Source: an uncultured Saprospiraceae bacterium (GTDB taxonomy: Bacteria; Bacteroidota; Bacteroidia; Chitinophagales; Saprospiraceae). From it: DNA of 64,000 bases. Under the pieces are notes generated by a model. It did no database searches. It was not told where the DNA came from and worked only from the letters and a program-made list of their open reading frames with translations. The stretch is taken from positions 1 through 64,000 of the forward strand of contig CALFWW010000072.1 in NCBI GenBank assembly GCA_937928575.1. Reading direction: 5' to 3'. The translations under genes and the position numbers were made by a program. Shown piece by piece: positions 54,926 to 63,627 of this stretch (its first letter is position 1; each line of letters starts with the position of its first letter).

Positions 54926-56797
54926 ATGGCAGCAACATCACATAACGATCCATACAGACGTCATTATGAAAATGAAGAGTTCAAATTTGAAGGGTACCAA
55001 CGTACCGTCTTAATTGGCTTCATGGTTTTAGGTCTTGTCTGTTTAGGACTCACTTGGTTTGATGCAGAACCTTTTCATGCGAGATTCTGGAGTAACTTGT
55101 TACACAACACTGTTTACTTCACTGGTTTCGGATTCATCGCCATCTTTTGTATGTGTGCATTTATCACAGCCTATGCGGGTTGGTATGCCGTCATCAAAAG
55201 AGTGTGGGAAGCGTACTCCATGTTCTTGATATTTGGTCTCGGACTATTGATGATCATCGGAGCCGGAATGTGGATGGGATGGCACAATCTTTATCATTGG
55301 GCAGATCCTACTTTATTGGATCCTAACCATGAAAACTATGACAAGATTATGGTTGGAAAAGCGCCATTTTTAAATAAATCTTGGTGGACATTTGGAACCC
55401 TAATCATCGTTGGAATGTGGTATGCATTTTCTAGGAGATTGAGAAGCTTGTCATTGAGTGAAGATAGAAATGGGGATGATGACAAAAACAATAATTTTGT
55501 TCACCACCGTAAAATGCGTTTAGTTGCAGGTATCTTTTTGCCATTAGCGGCATTCTCAAGTGCTGCAATGATTTGGCAGTGGGTGATGTCTGTAGATTCT
55601 CACTGGTATTCAACCATGTTTGCTTGGTATGCAACAGCAAGTTGGTTTGTAGGTGCCATGTCATTGACGATATTGATTCTATTGTATTTGAAATCAAAGG
55701 GATATTATAAAAGTGTTACACCAGAACACATTCATGATTTAGGAAAATTCATTTTCGCATTCAGTATTTTCTGGGCGTATTTATGGTTCTCACAATTCAT
55801 GTTAATCTGGTATGCAAATGTAGGTGAGGAAACGATCTACTTCAGACATAGAATGGATAATTATCCTTTCCTCTTTTACGCGAACCTTGTGATGAATTTT
55901 GCGTTACCTTTTTTCATACTTATGCGTAATTCGACAAAAAGAAAATTTGGTACGGTAGGTTTTGCAGCAGCATTACTTTTATTCTCACACTGGTTTGATT
56001 TCTTTCAAATGATTAAACCAGGTGTTTTGCACACAACACATGTAATGGGTGGACATGGCAATCATGGTCATGACAATCATGACACACATAGTGGATTAAT
56101 TGAAGAAAAAAATGAACCAAAAGCTGTATTTACTTCTTTAAATAGTATGGAACAGAATCCACTAAAAAAAGTAGGAGACAAAGCTGAAAATATAGCAACT
56201 AAAGCTGGTGATGCAGTATCAGGTGCTGGTGATCAAGTTGGCGATGCTGCCAAAAAAGCACTTGAAAAAGCGAAGCAAATTGGAACCGATGCAAAAGATC
56301 ATGTAAAAGATGCAGCCCATAAAGCTGGTGATCATTTGGAAGGTGCGGCCCACAAAGCTGGAGCGCATATGAATAAAGCAGGTCAGAAAATAGAACACGC
56401 AGTTGATCATGGCAATGCTGCTCATGATGACCATGGAAAACAAGGACACCAGCATGATGCGCATAGTGGAGACCATAAGAGTCACGACAGTCACGGAGCT
56501 CATGATAAGGGTCATACTAATCACAAAGCACATACTTCAGGTGCTCACGATGCTCATGGACACGACGCTCACGCACACGATGCACATGGACATGACGCTC
56601 ACGGTGGTGATCACGGACATGGAGATCACGCAGTACCATACACCGCAGGATTTACAATGCCGGGCTTCTTAGAGCTTGGAACCTTTTTAGGATTTTTAGC
56701 AATGTTCCTATATGTTGTGTTCAGCTCCTTAGCGAGTGCAAAATTAGAACCGAAAAATGATCCTTATTTGGAAGAAAGTTATCACCACCATTCATAG
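54926..56797 (+). CDS. actF: ACIII subunit ActF with LEA-like and His-rich insertion
   Basis: 623 residues. About nine transmembrane helices (residues 25-365) form the ActF integral subunit (YRRHYENEEFKFEGYQRT, MIGAGMWMGWHNLYHWAD, HFDF-type SHWFDFFQM). Before the last helix (about 578-600) lies a ~200-residue insertion. It consists of alanine/lysine 11-residue-like repeats (KAGDAVSGAGDQVGDAAKKA) followed by a very His/Asp-rich stretch (GAHDAHGHDAHAHDAHG). Core ActF proteins end after the helical part, so the insertion is lineage-specific. It may bind metal or hold neighbouring subunits (inference). Confidence 0.9.
   Translation: MAATSHNDPYRRHYENEEFKFEGYQRTVLIGFMVLGLVCLGLTWFDAEPFHARFWSNLLHNTVYFTGFGFIAIFCMCAFITAYAGWYAVIKRVWEAYSMFLIFGLGLLMIIGAGMWMGWHNLYHWADPTLLDPNHENYDKIMVGKAPFLNKSWWTFGTLIIVGMWYAFSRRLRSLSLSEDRNGDDDKNNNFVHHRKMRLVAGIFLPLAAFSSAAMIWQWVMSVDSHWYSTMFAWYATASWFVGAMSLTILILLYLKSKGYYKSVTPEHIHDLGKFIFAFSIFWAYLWFSQFMLIWYANVGEETIYFRHRMDNYPFLFYANLVMNFALPFFILMRNSTKRKFGTVGFAAALLLFSHWFDFFQMIKPGVLHTTHVMGGHGNHGHDNHDTHSGLIEEKNEPKAVFTSLNSMEQNPLKKVGDKAENIATKAGDAVSGAGDQVGDAAKKALEKAKQIGTDAKDHVKDAAHKAGDHLEGAAHKAGAHMNKAGQKIEHAVDHGNAAHDDHGKQGHQHDAHSGDHKSHDSHGAHDKGHTNHKAHTSGAHDAHGHDAHAHDAHGHDAHGGDHGHGDHAVPYTAGFTMPGFLELGTFLGFLAMFLYVVFSSLASAKLEPKNDPYLEESYHHHS
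56400..56640 (+). repeat. In-gene low-complexity His/Asp repeats of actF
   Basis: Tandem variants of gctcatggacacgac and cacgatgcacatgga encode HDAHGHDAHAHDAHG and related words. The repeats give misleading open frames in other phases. They are prone to length change. Confidence 0.75.
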
Positions 56798-56856
56798 AGA
56801 TTGGTATATAGCTTGTTAGAATAAATTAAGAAGATACTTCAAAAGAAAAATAGATA

Positions 56857-58350
56857 ATGACAACATTAATCATCATTTTATGTCTGATATTAATTGGAAT
56901 CGTAATCGTCCAATTAGGTAGAGTCAATGAGTTGGCTGGAAAAATCAGAGGACAAGAAGCATCAGAAAATAGTGCGAATAATTTCCACGGAATTATGTGC
57001 ATTGTCTTTCTCATTGGCTTTATGATTATGGCAGTGTGGACAACGGCATATTACAAAAACTGGTGTTTGGGTTATGGACCTCATACTTCCGCATCAGAAC
57101 ATGGTGAACTGTTGGATGGCGTTTTCAATATTACCGTATTTTTTACGGCAATTGTTTTTGTCGCTACTCAAATTGCATTATTTGTATTTGGTTACATTTA
57201 CCGTTATAAAAAAGGACGTAAAACTTTATGGCTTCCTCACGATAACAAATTAGAGATTATCTGGACAGCGATTCCTGCATTTGTAATGACAATCTTGGTT
57301 GTTGGTGGATTAGATGCTTGGAACACCGTGATGGCGGATGTCGGACCCGATGAGGAATATATGGAAATTGAAGCCACAGGTTCACAATTCCTATGGTTTA
57401 TCAGATATCCTGGAGCAGATGGAAAACTAGGAACCAAAGACTACAAAAAAATTACTGGAATCAATCCACTAGGACAGGATTTTACAGACGCAAAGAACTG
57501 GGATGATTTCCAACCTTCTGAAATCGTATTGCCAGTAAATAAAAAAGTAAGAGTTCGTATTACGGCTCGTGATGTATTGCACAATTTTGATTTACCGCAT
57601 TTCCGTGTGAAAATGGATGCAATTCCTGGTCTACCAACCTACTTCGTTTTCAAACCAACAATCACTACTGAACAGTATCGTCAGAATTTAAAAGAATATC
57701 CAGAATATAATGTTTTGGCTGATCCGGAAGATCCTGAAAATAAAAAGAAGTTGTGGGAGGAATTTGACTACGAACTAGCTTGTGCAGAATTGTGTGGAAA
57801 AGGACACTTCTCCATGAGAAAGACTGTCAGAATTGTTACTCAAGAAGAATATGATCTATGGTTAGCTGAACAGCAATCCTTTTACATGTCTCAAATCAGA
57901 AATAGTGATGAGGATCCAATGAAAGGAAAAGCTTTGGACATGGAAATTCGACAAAGAAGAATGACTTTTAACAATGCAGTTGAAAAAGCAAGAGCTTCAG
58001 AAACAGATAAAGTGATTCGTTTGGATCATGTAAAATTCCAAACTGGTTCAGCTAATCTAACCGATGATTCACGTTACGAATTAGATAACTTAATTGGTGC
58101 ATTAAATAAATATCCAGAAATGGTAATTGAAGTAATGGGTCATACAGACAATGTAGGAAATCCAACAGGAAATCAGACTTTATCTAACTCAAGAGCAGCC
58201 TCTGTTGTCAACTATCTGTTGAATAAAGGTGTTAATAGTTCAAGAATGACTTCGAAAGGATATGGAGATAAAGTTCCTGTTGAAGATAATGCAACGGCAG
58301 AAGGGCGAGCGAAAAACAGAAGAACGGAGTTTAAAATTATTTCTCAATAA
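56857..58350 (+). CDS. coxB: Cytochrome c oxidase subunit II fused to an OmpA-like domain
   Basis: 497 residues. Three hydrophobic segments are visible in the first ~160 residues, including one at the very N-terminus. The CuA cupredoxin domain follows (HNFDLPHFRVKMDAIPG and CAELCGKGHFSM with the Cys, Cys, His and Met ligands near 306-317). A linker leads to a C-terminal OmpA/MotB-type peptidoglycan-binding domain (about 386-497): DHVKFQTGSANLTDDSRYEL, EVMGHTDNVGNPTGN, LSNSRAASVVNYLL and GRAKNRRTEFKI. It accepts electrons from ACIII. The fusion could tie the oxidase to the cell wall (inference). Confidence 0.94.
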   Translation: MTTLIIILCLILIGIVIVQLGRVNELAGKIRGQEASENSANNFHGIMCIVFLIGFMIMAVWTTAYYKNWCLGYGPHTSASEHGELLDGVFNITVFFTAIVFVATQIALFVFGYIYRYKKGRKTLWLPHDNKLEIIWTAIPAFVMTILVVGGLDAWNTVMADVGPDEEYMEIEATGSQFLWFIRYPGADGKLGTKDYKKITGINPLGQDFTDAKNWDDFQPSEIVLPVNKKVRVRITARDVLHNFDLPHFRVKMDAIPGLPTYFVFKPTITTEQYRQNLKEYPEYNVLADPEDPENKKKLWEEFDYELACAELCGKGHFSMRKTVRIVTQEEYDLWLAEQQSFYMSQIRNSDEDPMKGKALDMEIRQRRMTFNNAVEKARASETDKVIRLDHVKFQTGSANLTDDSRYELDNLIGALNKYPEMVIEVMGHTDNVGNPTGNQTLSNSRAASVVNYLLNKGVNSSRMTSKGYGDKVPVEDNATAEGRAKNRRTEFKIISQ

Positions 58351-58396
58351 GAAAAAAGCACATTCCTATTTTGGGATGAAAATATAAATTAGAGTT

Positions 58397-60250
58397 ATGT
58401 CAGTAGTAAATTACGACGAAGATGTATTGATAAAGGAACAAGGGTTCGATGACCATTTTCATGACCACCATCATGGAGACAAATATCAATCTAATTTTAT
58501 CACTACTTATATCTTCAGCCAAGATCACAAGATCATCGGTAAACAGTTTTTGATTACGGGAATGATTTGGGCGATCATCGGCGCCGGTATGTCAATCATC
58601 TTTAGATTGCAATTAGGTTTTCCAGATGATAGTTTGACATGGATTAAACCATTACTAGGAAAATGGATCACGGTCAACGAAACAACAGGTATTGGGACAC
58701 TGGCTCCAGAGTTTTATTATGCGCTGGTCACCATGCACGGAACCATACTGGTCTTTTTCGTATTGACGGCCGGGCTCTCGGGTACCTTTAGTAATTTATT
58801 AATACCCTTGCAAATTGGAGCCAGAGATATGGCATCACCGCTGTTGAACATGCTTTCATATTGGTTCTTCTTTATAGCAGGTGTCGTCATGTTCTGCTCA
58901 CTATTCTTAAGTACTGGACCTTTCGCAGGTGGATGGACTGCTTATCCTCCGCTGAGTGCATTGCCTCAAGCCTCCGATGGATCGGGTGCTGGGATGACAA
59001 TGTGGGTAGCGAGTTTAGTGTTATTTGTTGTTTCCGTTTTGCTTGGTGGAGTCAACTATATCACAACAGTACTAAACTTGAGAACAAAAGGAATGACCAT
59101 GTGGAGAATGCCACTAACGATTTGGGCATTTTTGATTACTGCAATCTTGGGATTATTATCATTCCCGGTTTTGGTTTCTGCATTGTTGTTGGTCATGTGT
59201 GATAGAGGATTAGGAACCAGTTTCTTTTTAAGTGAAATTTTCGTCGGTGGTGAAGCATTGAATCACGTGGGAGGTAGTCCGGTTTTATACCAACATCTTT
59301 TCTGGTTCTTAGGTCACCCTGAAGTATATATTATTATTCTTCCAGCGATGGGACTGACTTCAGAAGTATTATCTGTACACGCACGTAAGCCTATTTTTGG
59401 TTACAAAGCGATGGTCTTTTCGATCTTGGCAATTGCATTCTTATCATTCATCGTATGGGCACACCATATGTTTATGTCAGGAGTGAATCCATTTATCTCT
59501 AACTTCTTTGTAATCTTTACATTGATTATTGCGGTACCATCTGCGGTGAAAGTATTTAACTGGATTGCCACGCTCTATGGTGGAAATATTCGATTCGTAA
59601 GTGCCATGTTATTTGCAATGGGTTTTGTATCATTATTCATCTCTGGTGGGTTGACGGGTATTTTCCTTGGAAATGCAGCAATTGATATTCAGATGCACGA
59701 TACTTATTTTGTAGTTGCTCACTTCCATATTGTAATGGGAATTGCAGCCTTCTTCGGAATGTTCGCGGGTATCTATCATTGGTTCCCGAAAATGTATGGT
59801 CGTTTTATGAATGAAACACTTGGAAGAATTCACTTCTGGGGTACTATGATAGGAGCATACGCCATTTTCTGGCCAATGCATTATCTAGGAATGGCAGGAG
59901 TCCCTCGTAGATATTACCGTTTTGATAACTTCGAAACTTTCTCGCATTTCAGTCAGATGAATCAGTTCATCACGATAGCAGCAATCATCGTATTCTTCTT
60001 ACAGATTTTATTCGTAGTGAATTTCTTCGTAAGTATCTGGAAAGGAAAACGGGTTACTACAAAAAATCCTTGGGGTGCAACTACCTTAGAGTGGACGACT
60101 CCAATTGATGCAGGTCACGGAAACTGGCCTGGAAATATTCCTGCAGTTCACCGTTGGGCTTATGACTACGGAAAAGATGGGGTAGAATTTATTCCTCAGA
60201 TTGTTCCATTGACGGATGAGGAAAAAGAAAACGAAGCGGACTTGCATTAA
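58397..60250 (+). CDS. coxA: Cytochrome c oxidase subunit I
   Basis: 617 residues, twelve transmembrane helices of the haem-copper oxidase core. Key sites are TMHGTILVFF (low-spin haem ligand, about residue 115), GHPEVY (CuB His near 307 with the cross-linked Tyr), HHMFMSG (CuB His pair) and DTYFVVAHFHIVMG (haem a3 and haem a ligands). It reduces O2 to water and pumps protons. The presence of GHPEVY marks an A-type oxidase. The N-terminal extension is His/Asp-rich (FDDHFHDHHHGD). It follows coxB after 46 bases. Confidence 0.97.
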   Translation: MSVVNYDEDVLIKEQGFDDHFHDHHHGDKYQSNFITTYIFSQDHKIIGKQFLITGMIWAIIGAGMSIIFRLQLGFPDDSLTWIKPLLGKWITVNETTGIGTLAPEFYYALVTMHGTILVFFVLTAGLSGTFSNLLIPLQIGARDMASPLLNMLSYWFFFIAGVVMFCSLFLSTGPFAGGWTAYPPLSALPQASDGSGAGMTMWVASLVLFVVSVLLGGVNYITTVLNLRTKGMTMWRMPLTIWAFLITAILGLLSFPVLVSALLLVMCDRGLGTSFFLSEIFVGGEALNHVGGSPVLYQHLFWFLGHPEVYIIILPAMGLTSEVLSVHARKPIFGYKAMVFSILAIAFLSFIVWAHHMFMSGVNPFISNFFVIFTLIIAVPSAVKVFNWIATLYGGNIRFVSAMLFAMGFVSLFISGGLTGIFLGNAAIDIQMHDTYFVVAHFHIVMGIAAFFGMFAGIYHWFPKMYGRFMNETLGRIHFWGTMIGAYAIFWPMHYLGMAGVPRRYYRFDNFETFSHFSQMNQFITIAAIIVFFLQILFVVNFFVSIWKGKRVTTKNPWGATTLEWTTPIDAGHGNWPGNIPAVHRWAYDYGKDGVEFIPQIVPLTDEEKENEADLH

Positions 60251-60263
60251 CTCGAAGTAAGAT

Positions 60264-60353
60264 CCTTAAAAGGGCTCAGAAAAATTGCTTAAAACGCGAA
60301 GTAATATTTTTTGAAAGAGAAAGTATAAAAAATAAAGGACAGCCCTTTTAAGG
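60264..60353 (+). repeat. 13-bp long-range inverted repeat between coxA and ctaB
   Basis: CCTTAAAAGGGCT (60264-60276) and AGCCCTTTTAAGG (60341-60353) are perfect complements 64 bases apart. They form a potential stem in the leader just ahead of the ctaB start. Each arm is itself close to self-complementary (CCTTAAAAGG), so alternative local hairpins exist. Transcript processing or lowered ctaB expression is possible. Confidence 0.6.
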
Positions 60354-60373
60354 GTAGAATACACAAAGTAAAA

Positions 60374-61288
60374 TTGAAAACGACAAAAGTCATATCATCC
60401 AAAGTTGAGAAAAGAAACATCTCTGGTTTTCTTGGTCAAAAGATCAATGACTATAAGATGTTGGTGAAATTCAAATTGAATTTGCTAGTTGTCTTTTCTG
60501 CAATCATGGGATTTTTAATTGCATCGAATGGAGCGATTCATTGGACCGCGTTAGCGATATTGGCTTTAGGTGGATTCTTAGTAACAGGTGCAGCCAACAC
60601 ATTAAATCAAGTACTGGAAAGAGAATTTGACCAAAAAATGAAAAGAACTGCAGGTCGTCCGCTTGCTGCTGGAAGAATGCAAATTTCTGAAGCGGTGATG
60701 TTGGCAGGTCTGATGAGTATGGTTGGAATCATATTGTTAGCATTATTTAATCCGATGACCGCCTTATTAGGAATGTTGTCATTGATATGCTATTCATTTA
60801 TTTATACACCTTTAAAGAGAGTAGGGCCGATTGCTGTATTTGTAGGTGCGATTCCAGGAGCTTTACCAGCGATGATTGGAGTAGTAGCGTTGCAAGGTGG
60901 ATTGACTCCTTTGGCATTAGCATTATTTGGGATTCAATTCATGTGGCAGTTTCCACACTTTTGGGCAATTGCTTGGGTAGGTCACGAAGACTATACCAAT
61001 GCAGGTTTCAGATTATTGCCATCAAAAAATGGAGAGAAAGATGCTTCGGCAGGATTTCAAAGTATGATTTATGCTTTGTTGATTTTACCATGTATTTGGA
61101 CTCCTTTTTATTTAGGAATTACAGGAATTTTCTCCGCATCCTTTTTGACAGTATGTACGTTGATATATGCTTTCTTAGGATTCGAATTATATAAAAAATG
61201 TACAAGGGAAGCAGCAATGAAATTGATGTTTAGTTCATTCATTTATTTGCCGCTCGCTTTCATCGTTTTGTATTTGGATAAGATTTAG
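60374..61288 (+). CDS. ctaB: Protoheme IX farnesyltransferase (haem O synthase)
   Basis: 304 residues with about nine transmembrane helices, a UbiA-family prenyltransferase. The catalytic region NTLNQVLEREFDQKMKRTAGRPL contains the NxxN/DxxxD-like prenyl-diphosphate site, and the second acidic region is near GHEDYTNAGFRLLP. It adds farnesyl to haem b, the first step to haem A for CoxA. The start is a TTG at 60374, because no ATG fits before residue 29. A shorter form from the ATG at 60458 would lose the usual N-terminal KINDYK stretch. Confidence 0.92.
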   Translation: MKTTKVISSKVEKRNISGFLGQKINDYKMLVKFKLNLLVVFSAIMGFLIASNGAIHWTALAILALGGFLVTGAANTLNQVLEREFDQKMKRTAGRPLAAGRMQISEAVMLAGLMSMVGIILLALFNPMTALLGMLSLICYSFIYTPLKRVGPIAVFVGAIPGALPAMIGVVALQGGLTPLALALFGIQFMWQFPHFWAIAWVGHEDYTNAGFRLLPSKNGEKDASAGFQSMIYALLILPCIWTPFYLGITGIFSASFLTVCTLIYAFLGFELYKKCTREAAMKLMFSSFIYLPLAFIVLYLDKI

Positions 61289-61372
61289 ATAAGAAATTTA
61301 AATTAGGTTACGAAAGGTGTGTTCACGATTCTGATCAATTTTATATTTAGTTACTAATTTTTAAATTAAACA

Positions 61373-61951
61373 ATGGACTTGTCAGTCAAAAAAGAAAGAC
61401 GTTACCACAGTAAAATTCATCCGCAAAAATTTGCGTTATGGGCGGGTTGTGCGAGCATCGTGATGTTGTTTGCAGCGTTGACAAGTGCGTATATTGTGAG
61501 AAAAGCCGCTGGAAATTGGTTGGAATTTAAATTACCGGTTCAGTTTTTTTACAATACATTAGTGATCATCATCAGTAGTATTACTTTACAAGCATCCTAT
61601 TACTTTTTCAAGAAAGGGAATGCACAATTGTATCGTGGCTTATTGGTGGTTTCATTTTTGTTAGCTTTAGTGTTCCTCGGAATGCAATATTCAGGTTGGT
61701 TGTCAATGGAGTCGATAGGGGTAGAGTTGGCTGGAAATCCATCTGGATCTTTTGTTTATGTAATATCGGGTTTGCATGCTGCTCACTTATTGGGTGGAAT
61801 AGCGGCAATAATTGTCGCTTTAGTGCATGCCTTCATTTTAAAATATAAAGTCACGAACCAAAGAAAACTTCGTTTTGAATTGACCTTAACGTATTGGCAC
61901 TTCATGGGAATTCTTTGGATTTATCTTTTATTATTTTTTATACTACAGTAA
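61373..61951 (+). CDS. Cytochrome c oxidase subunit III (short form)
   Basis: 192 residues with five transmembrane helices. HPQKFALWAGCASIVMLFAA and LHAAHLLGGIAAIIVALVHA, then a final YWHFMGILWIYLLLFF, are typical of the subunit III family in Bacteroidota oxidase clusters. It likely supports the D-channel side of CoxA and contains no metal. It is the first of two subunit III genes in a row. Confidence 0.93.
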   Translation: MDLSVKKERRYHSKIHPQKFALWAGCASIVMLFAALTSAYIVRKAAGNWLEFKLPVQFFYNTLVIIISSITLQASYYFFKKGNAQLYRGLLVVSFLLALVFLGMQYSGWLSMESIGVELAGNPSGSFVYVISGLHAAHLLGGIAAIIVALVHAFILKYKVTNQRKLRFELTLTYWHFMGILWIYLLLFFILQ

Positions 61952-61994
61952 TATTTATCAGCAACAGTTGATATACTTAAACTAATTAATACTA

Positions 61995-63002
61995 ATGGCT
62001 CACGACACAGCGCATACAGATGTAATTCCTGAACAGGGGCATCTGGAACACAAAGACTATATGGATTCGCATGACGGACCAGCATGGGGAGGAGGTAAAC
62101 GTCCTTTCAAAGCTAGTTACGGAAAGTTGATGATGTGGTATTTCCTTTTATCAGATGCATTTACTTTTGCAGGTTTCTTGATTGCTTATGGTGCAATTCG
62201 TTTTAGTATGCCTACATGGCCAGTGCCAGATCATGTATTTTCTGCCTTCCCAGGTGGATTCCATGGATGGCCATTAATTTTTGTAACCGTAATGACTTTC
62301 GTGCTGATCTTAAGTTCTGTCACAATGGTGAGAGCAGTACAGGAAGGACATCGCAGAAACAAACGAGGGGTCATGTTCTGGATGGCACTTACCATTATTG
62401 GAGGTGCAGCGTTCCTTGGATGTCAAGCTTGGGAGTGGAATACGATGATCAATGAAGAAGGCGTCACCGTAACAAAGAACCCATTTTCTACTCATCTTCA
62501 AGGTGGAACTTATTTGACTGGTGCAGAAATTGAAGGTGCAGGATTTGAAAAAGTCATGACAGAAACGCACGGTAAAACTGCTACTTATTATTTAGAACCA
62601 GGCGCAGAAGATATTGAAGAAAACCGCTTGTTTGTAAAACAAAATCACCAGAAAGAAGTGCTGGCAGGGGAATCATTTAAGGAGGAAGATCCTTACTTGA
62701 TTACTTACAACCACGATACCCACTTGTATGAACCTTCAGCTTTCAAAACACCAGATGGTTCAATTCACAAAGAAGCATTTGGTCCAATTGCATTCGGTTC
62801 ACTATTCTTCTTTATTACTGGGTTCCATGGATTTCACGTATTTTCAGGAGTTGTATTTTTGCTAATCATTTTGATCAATGTAGCAAGTGGCTTATATCAC
62901 AATCGTTCCAACAATTATGAAATGGTTGAAAAAATCGGATTGTATTGGCACTTTGTCGATTTAGTATGGGTATTTGTATTCTTAGTTTTCTATTTGTTGT
63001 AG
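61995..63002 (+). CDS. Cytochrome c oxidase subunit III (long form with insertion)
   Basis: 335 residues. A His/Asp-rich soluble N-terminus (about 1-45) leads to the subunit III fold (MMWYFLLSDAFTFAGFLIAY, GFHGFHVFSGVVFLLIIL, final YWHFVDLVWVFVFLVFYLL). Between helices three and four there is an extra ~100-residue acidic soluble stretch (about 155-255), absent from ordinary subunit III. That loop would lie outside the membrane. Two subunit III genes side by side are usual in Bacteroidota. Confidence 0.92.
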   Translation: MAHDTAHTDVIPEQGHLEHKDYMDSHDGPAWGGGKRPFKASYGKLMMWYFLLSDAFTFAGFLIAYGAIRFSMPTWPVPDHVFSAFPGGFHGWPLIFVTVMTFVLILSSVTMVRAVQEGHRRNKRGVMFWMALTIIGGAAFLGCQAWEWNTMINEEGVTVTKNPFSTHLQGGTYLTGAEIEGAGFEKVMTETHGKTATYYLEPGAEDIEENRLFVKQNHQKEVLAGESFKEEDPYLITYNHDTHLYEPSAFKTPDGSIHKEAFGPIAFGSLFFFITGFHGFHVFSGVVFLLIILINVASGLYHNRSNNYEMVEKIGLYWHFVDLVWVFVFLVFYLL

Positions 63003-63068
63003 TACTTGAACACCAGACAATAGAAACTTAAGGTTAAAAAATTTTAAAAAAATTAATTCTCTTTTATA

Positions 63069-63485
63069 ATGGCAGATTTAAGTTACGAAGATTCGAAAAA
63101 ACTAGTATTCAAAGGAATGGCGTTGTTGGCAGTAGTGACGTTGATTGAAGTAGCGATTGCATTGGTCGGAAAAGGTTATGTGATCGAAGGTTTTCATTTA
63201 CCAGTTTGGTTAATGTACATTTCGATGATTGGATTGAGTCTATATAAAGCATATTTTATTGTTTATGAATTTATGCACATGAAATATGAAGTAAAAGGAT
63301 TGGCGATGAGTGTATTGTTACCAACGGGATTATTAGTATGGGCAGTTATTGCTTTTTTCAATGAGGGAAATTCATGGAATCAACGAAGAACCTTGATCAA
63401 GGAAAAAAATGCAGAAACAATTGATGATACGCGAAAAAGTACAGGAAGTATTATTGATCTAAAAGATGTCAAAAATTTGAACTAA
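63069..63485 (+). CDS. Cytochrome c oxidase subunit IV (caa3-type)
   Basis: 138 residues with three transmembrane helices (about 13-33, 45-65 and 78-98), matching the small caa3-type subunit IV (FKGMALLAVVTLIEVAIALV; YISMIGLSLYKAYFIVYEFMHMKYE). The tail is charged and soluble. It lacks redox residues and stabilises the oxidase. It is the last gene before a strong terminator. Confidence 0.93.
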   Translation: MADLSYEDSKKLVFKGMALLAVVTLIEVAIALVGKGYVIEGFHLPVWLMYISMIGLSLYKAYFIVYEFMHMKYEVKGLAMSVLLPTGLLVWAVIAFFNEGNSWNQRRTLIKEKNAETIDDTRKSTGSIIDLKDVKNLN

Positions 63486-63497
63486 GAAAGATATTGA

Positions 63498-63526
63498 AAA
63501 GCGTTCCTTTGGAACGCTTTTTTTTT
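63498..63526 (+). terminator. Rho-independent terminator of the ACIII-oxidase cluster
   Basis: AAAGCGTTCC (63498-63507) and GGAACGCTTT (63511-63520) form a perfect stem with a 3-base loop, followed by a long T run. It lies 13 bases after the subunit IV stop. Confidence 0.95.
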
Positions 63527-63592
63527 GGGGTTTTTTAGAAAGTAATTTAAAATTCGTATTCATTTCTCAATATTTCAAAACCAACCATTCCA

Positions 63593-63600
63593 TATCTTTG
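63593..63600 (+). promoter_or_regulatory. -7 promoter box of the Sco-like gene
   Basis: TATCTTTG matches TAnnTTTG exactly, 27 bases before the ATG at 63628 and after the cluster terminator. The -33 element is weak (TTTC with a short spacer). It suggests that the Sco-like gene has its own promoter. Confidence 0.5.
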
Positions 63601-63627
63601 TTACCATAAAGAACAACCAATTCAACA

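Noticed and set aside
56403-56672. Methionine/threonine-rich open frame in another phase of actF
   Set aside because: Produced by the His/Asp codon repeats; no independent evidence of translation.
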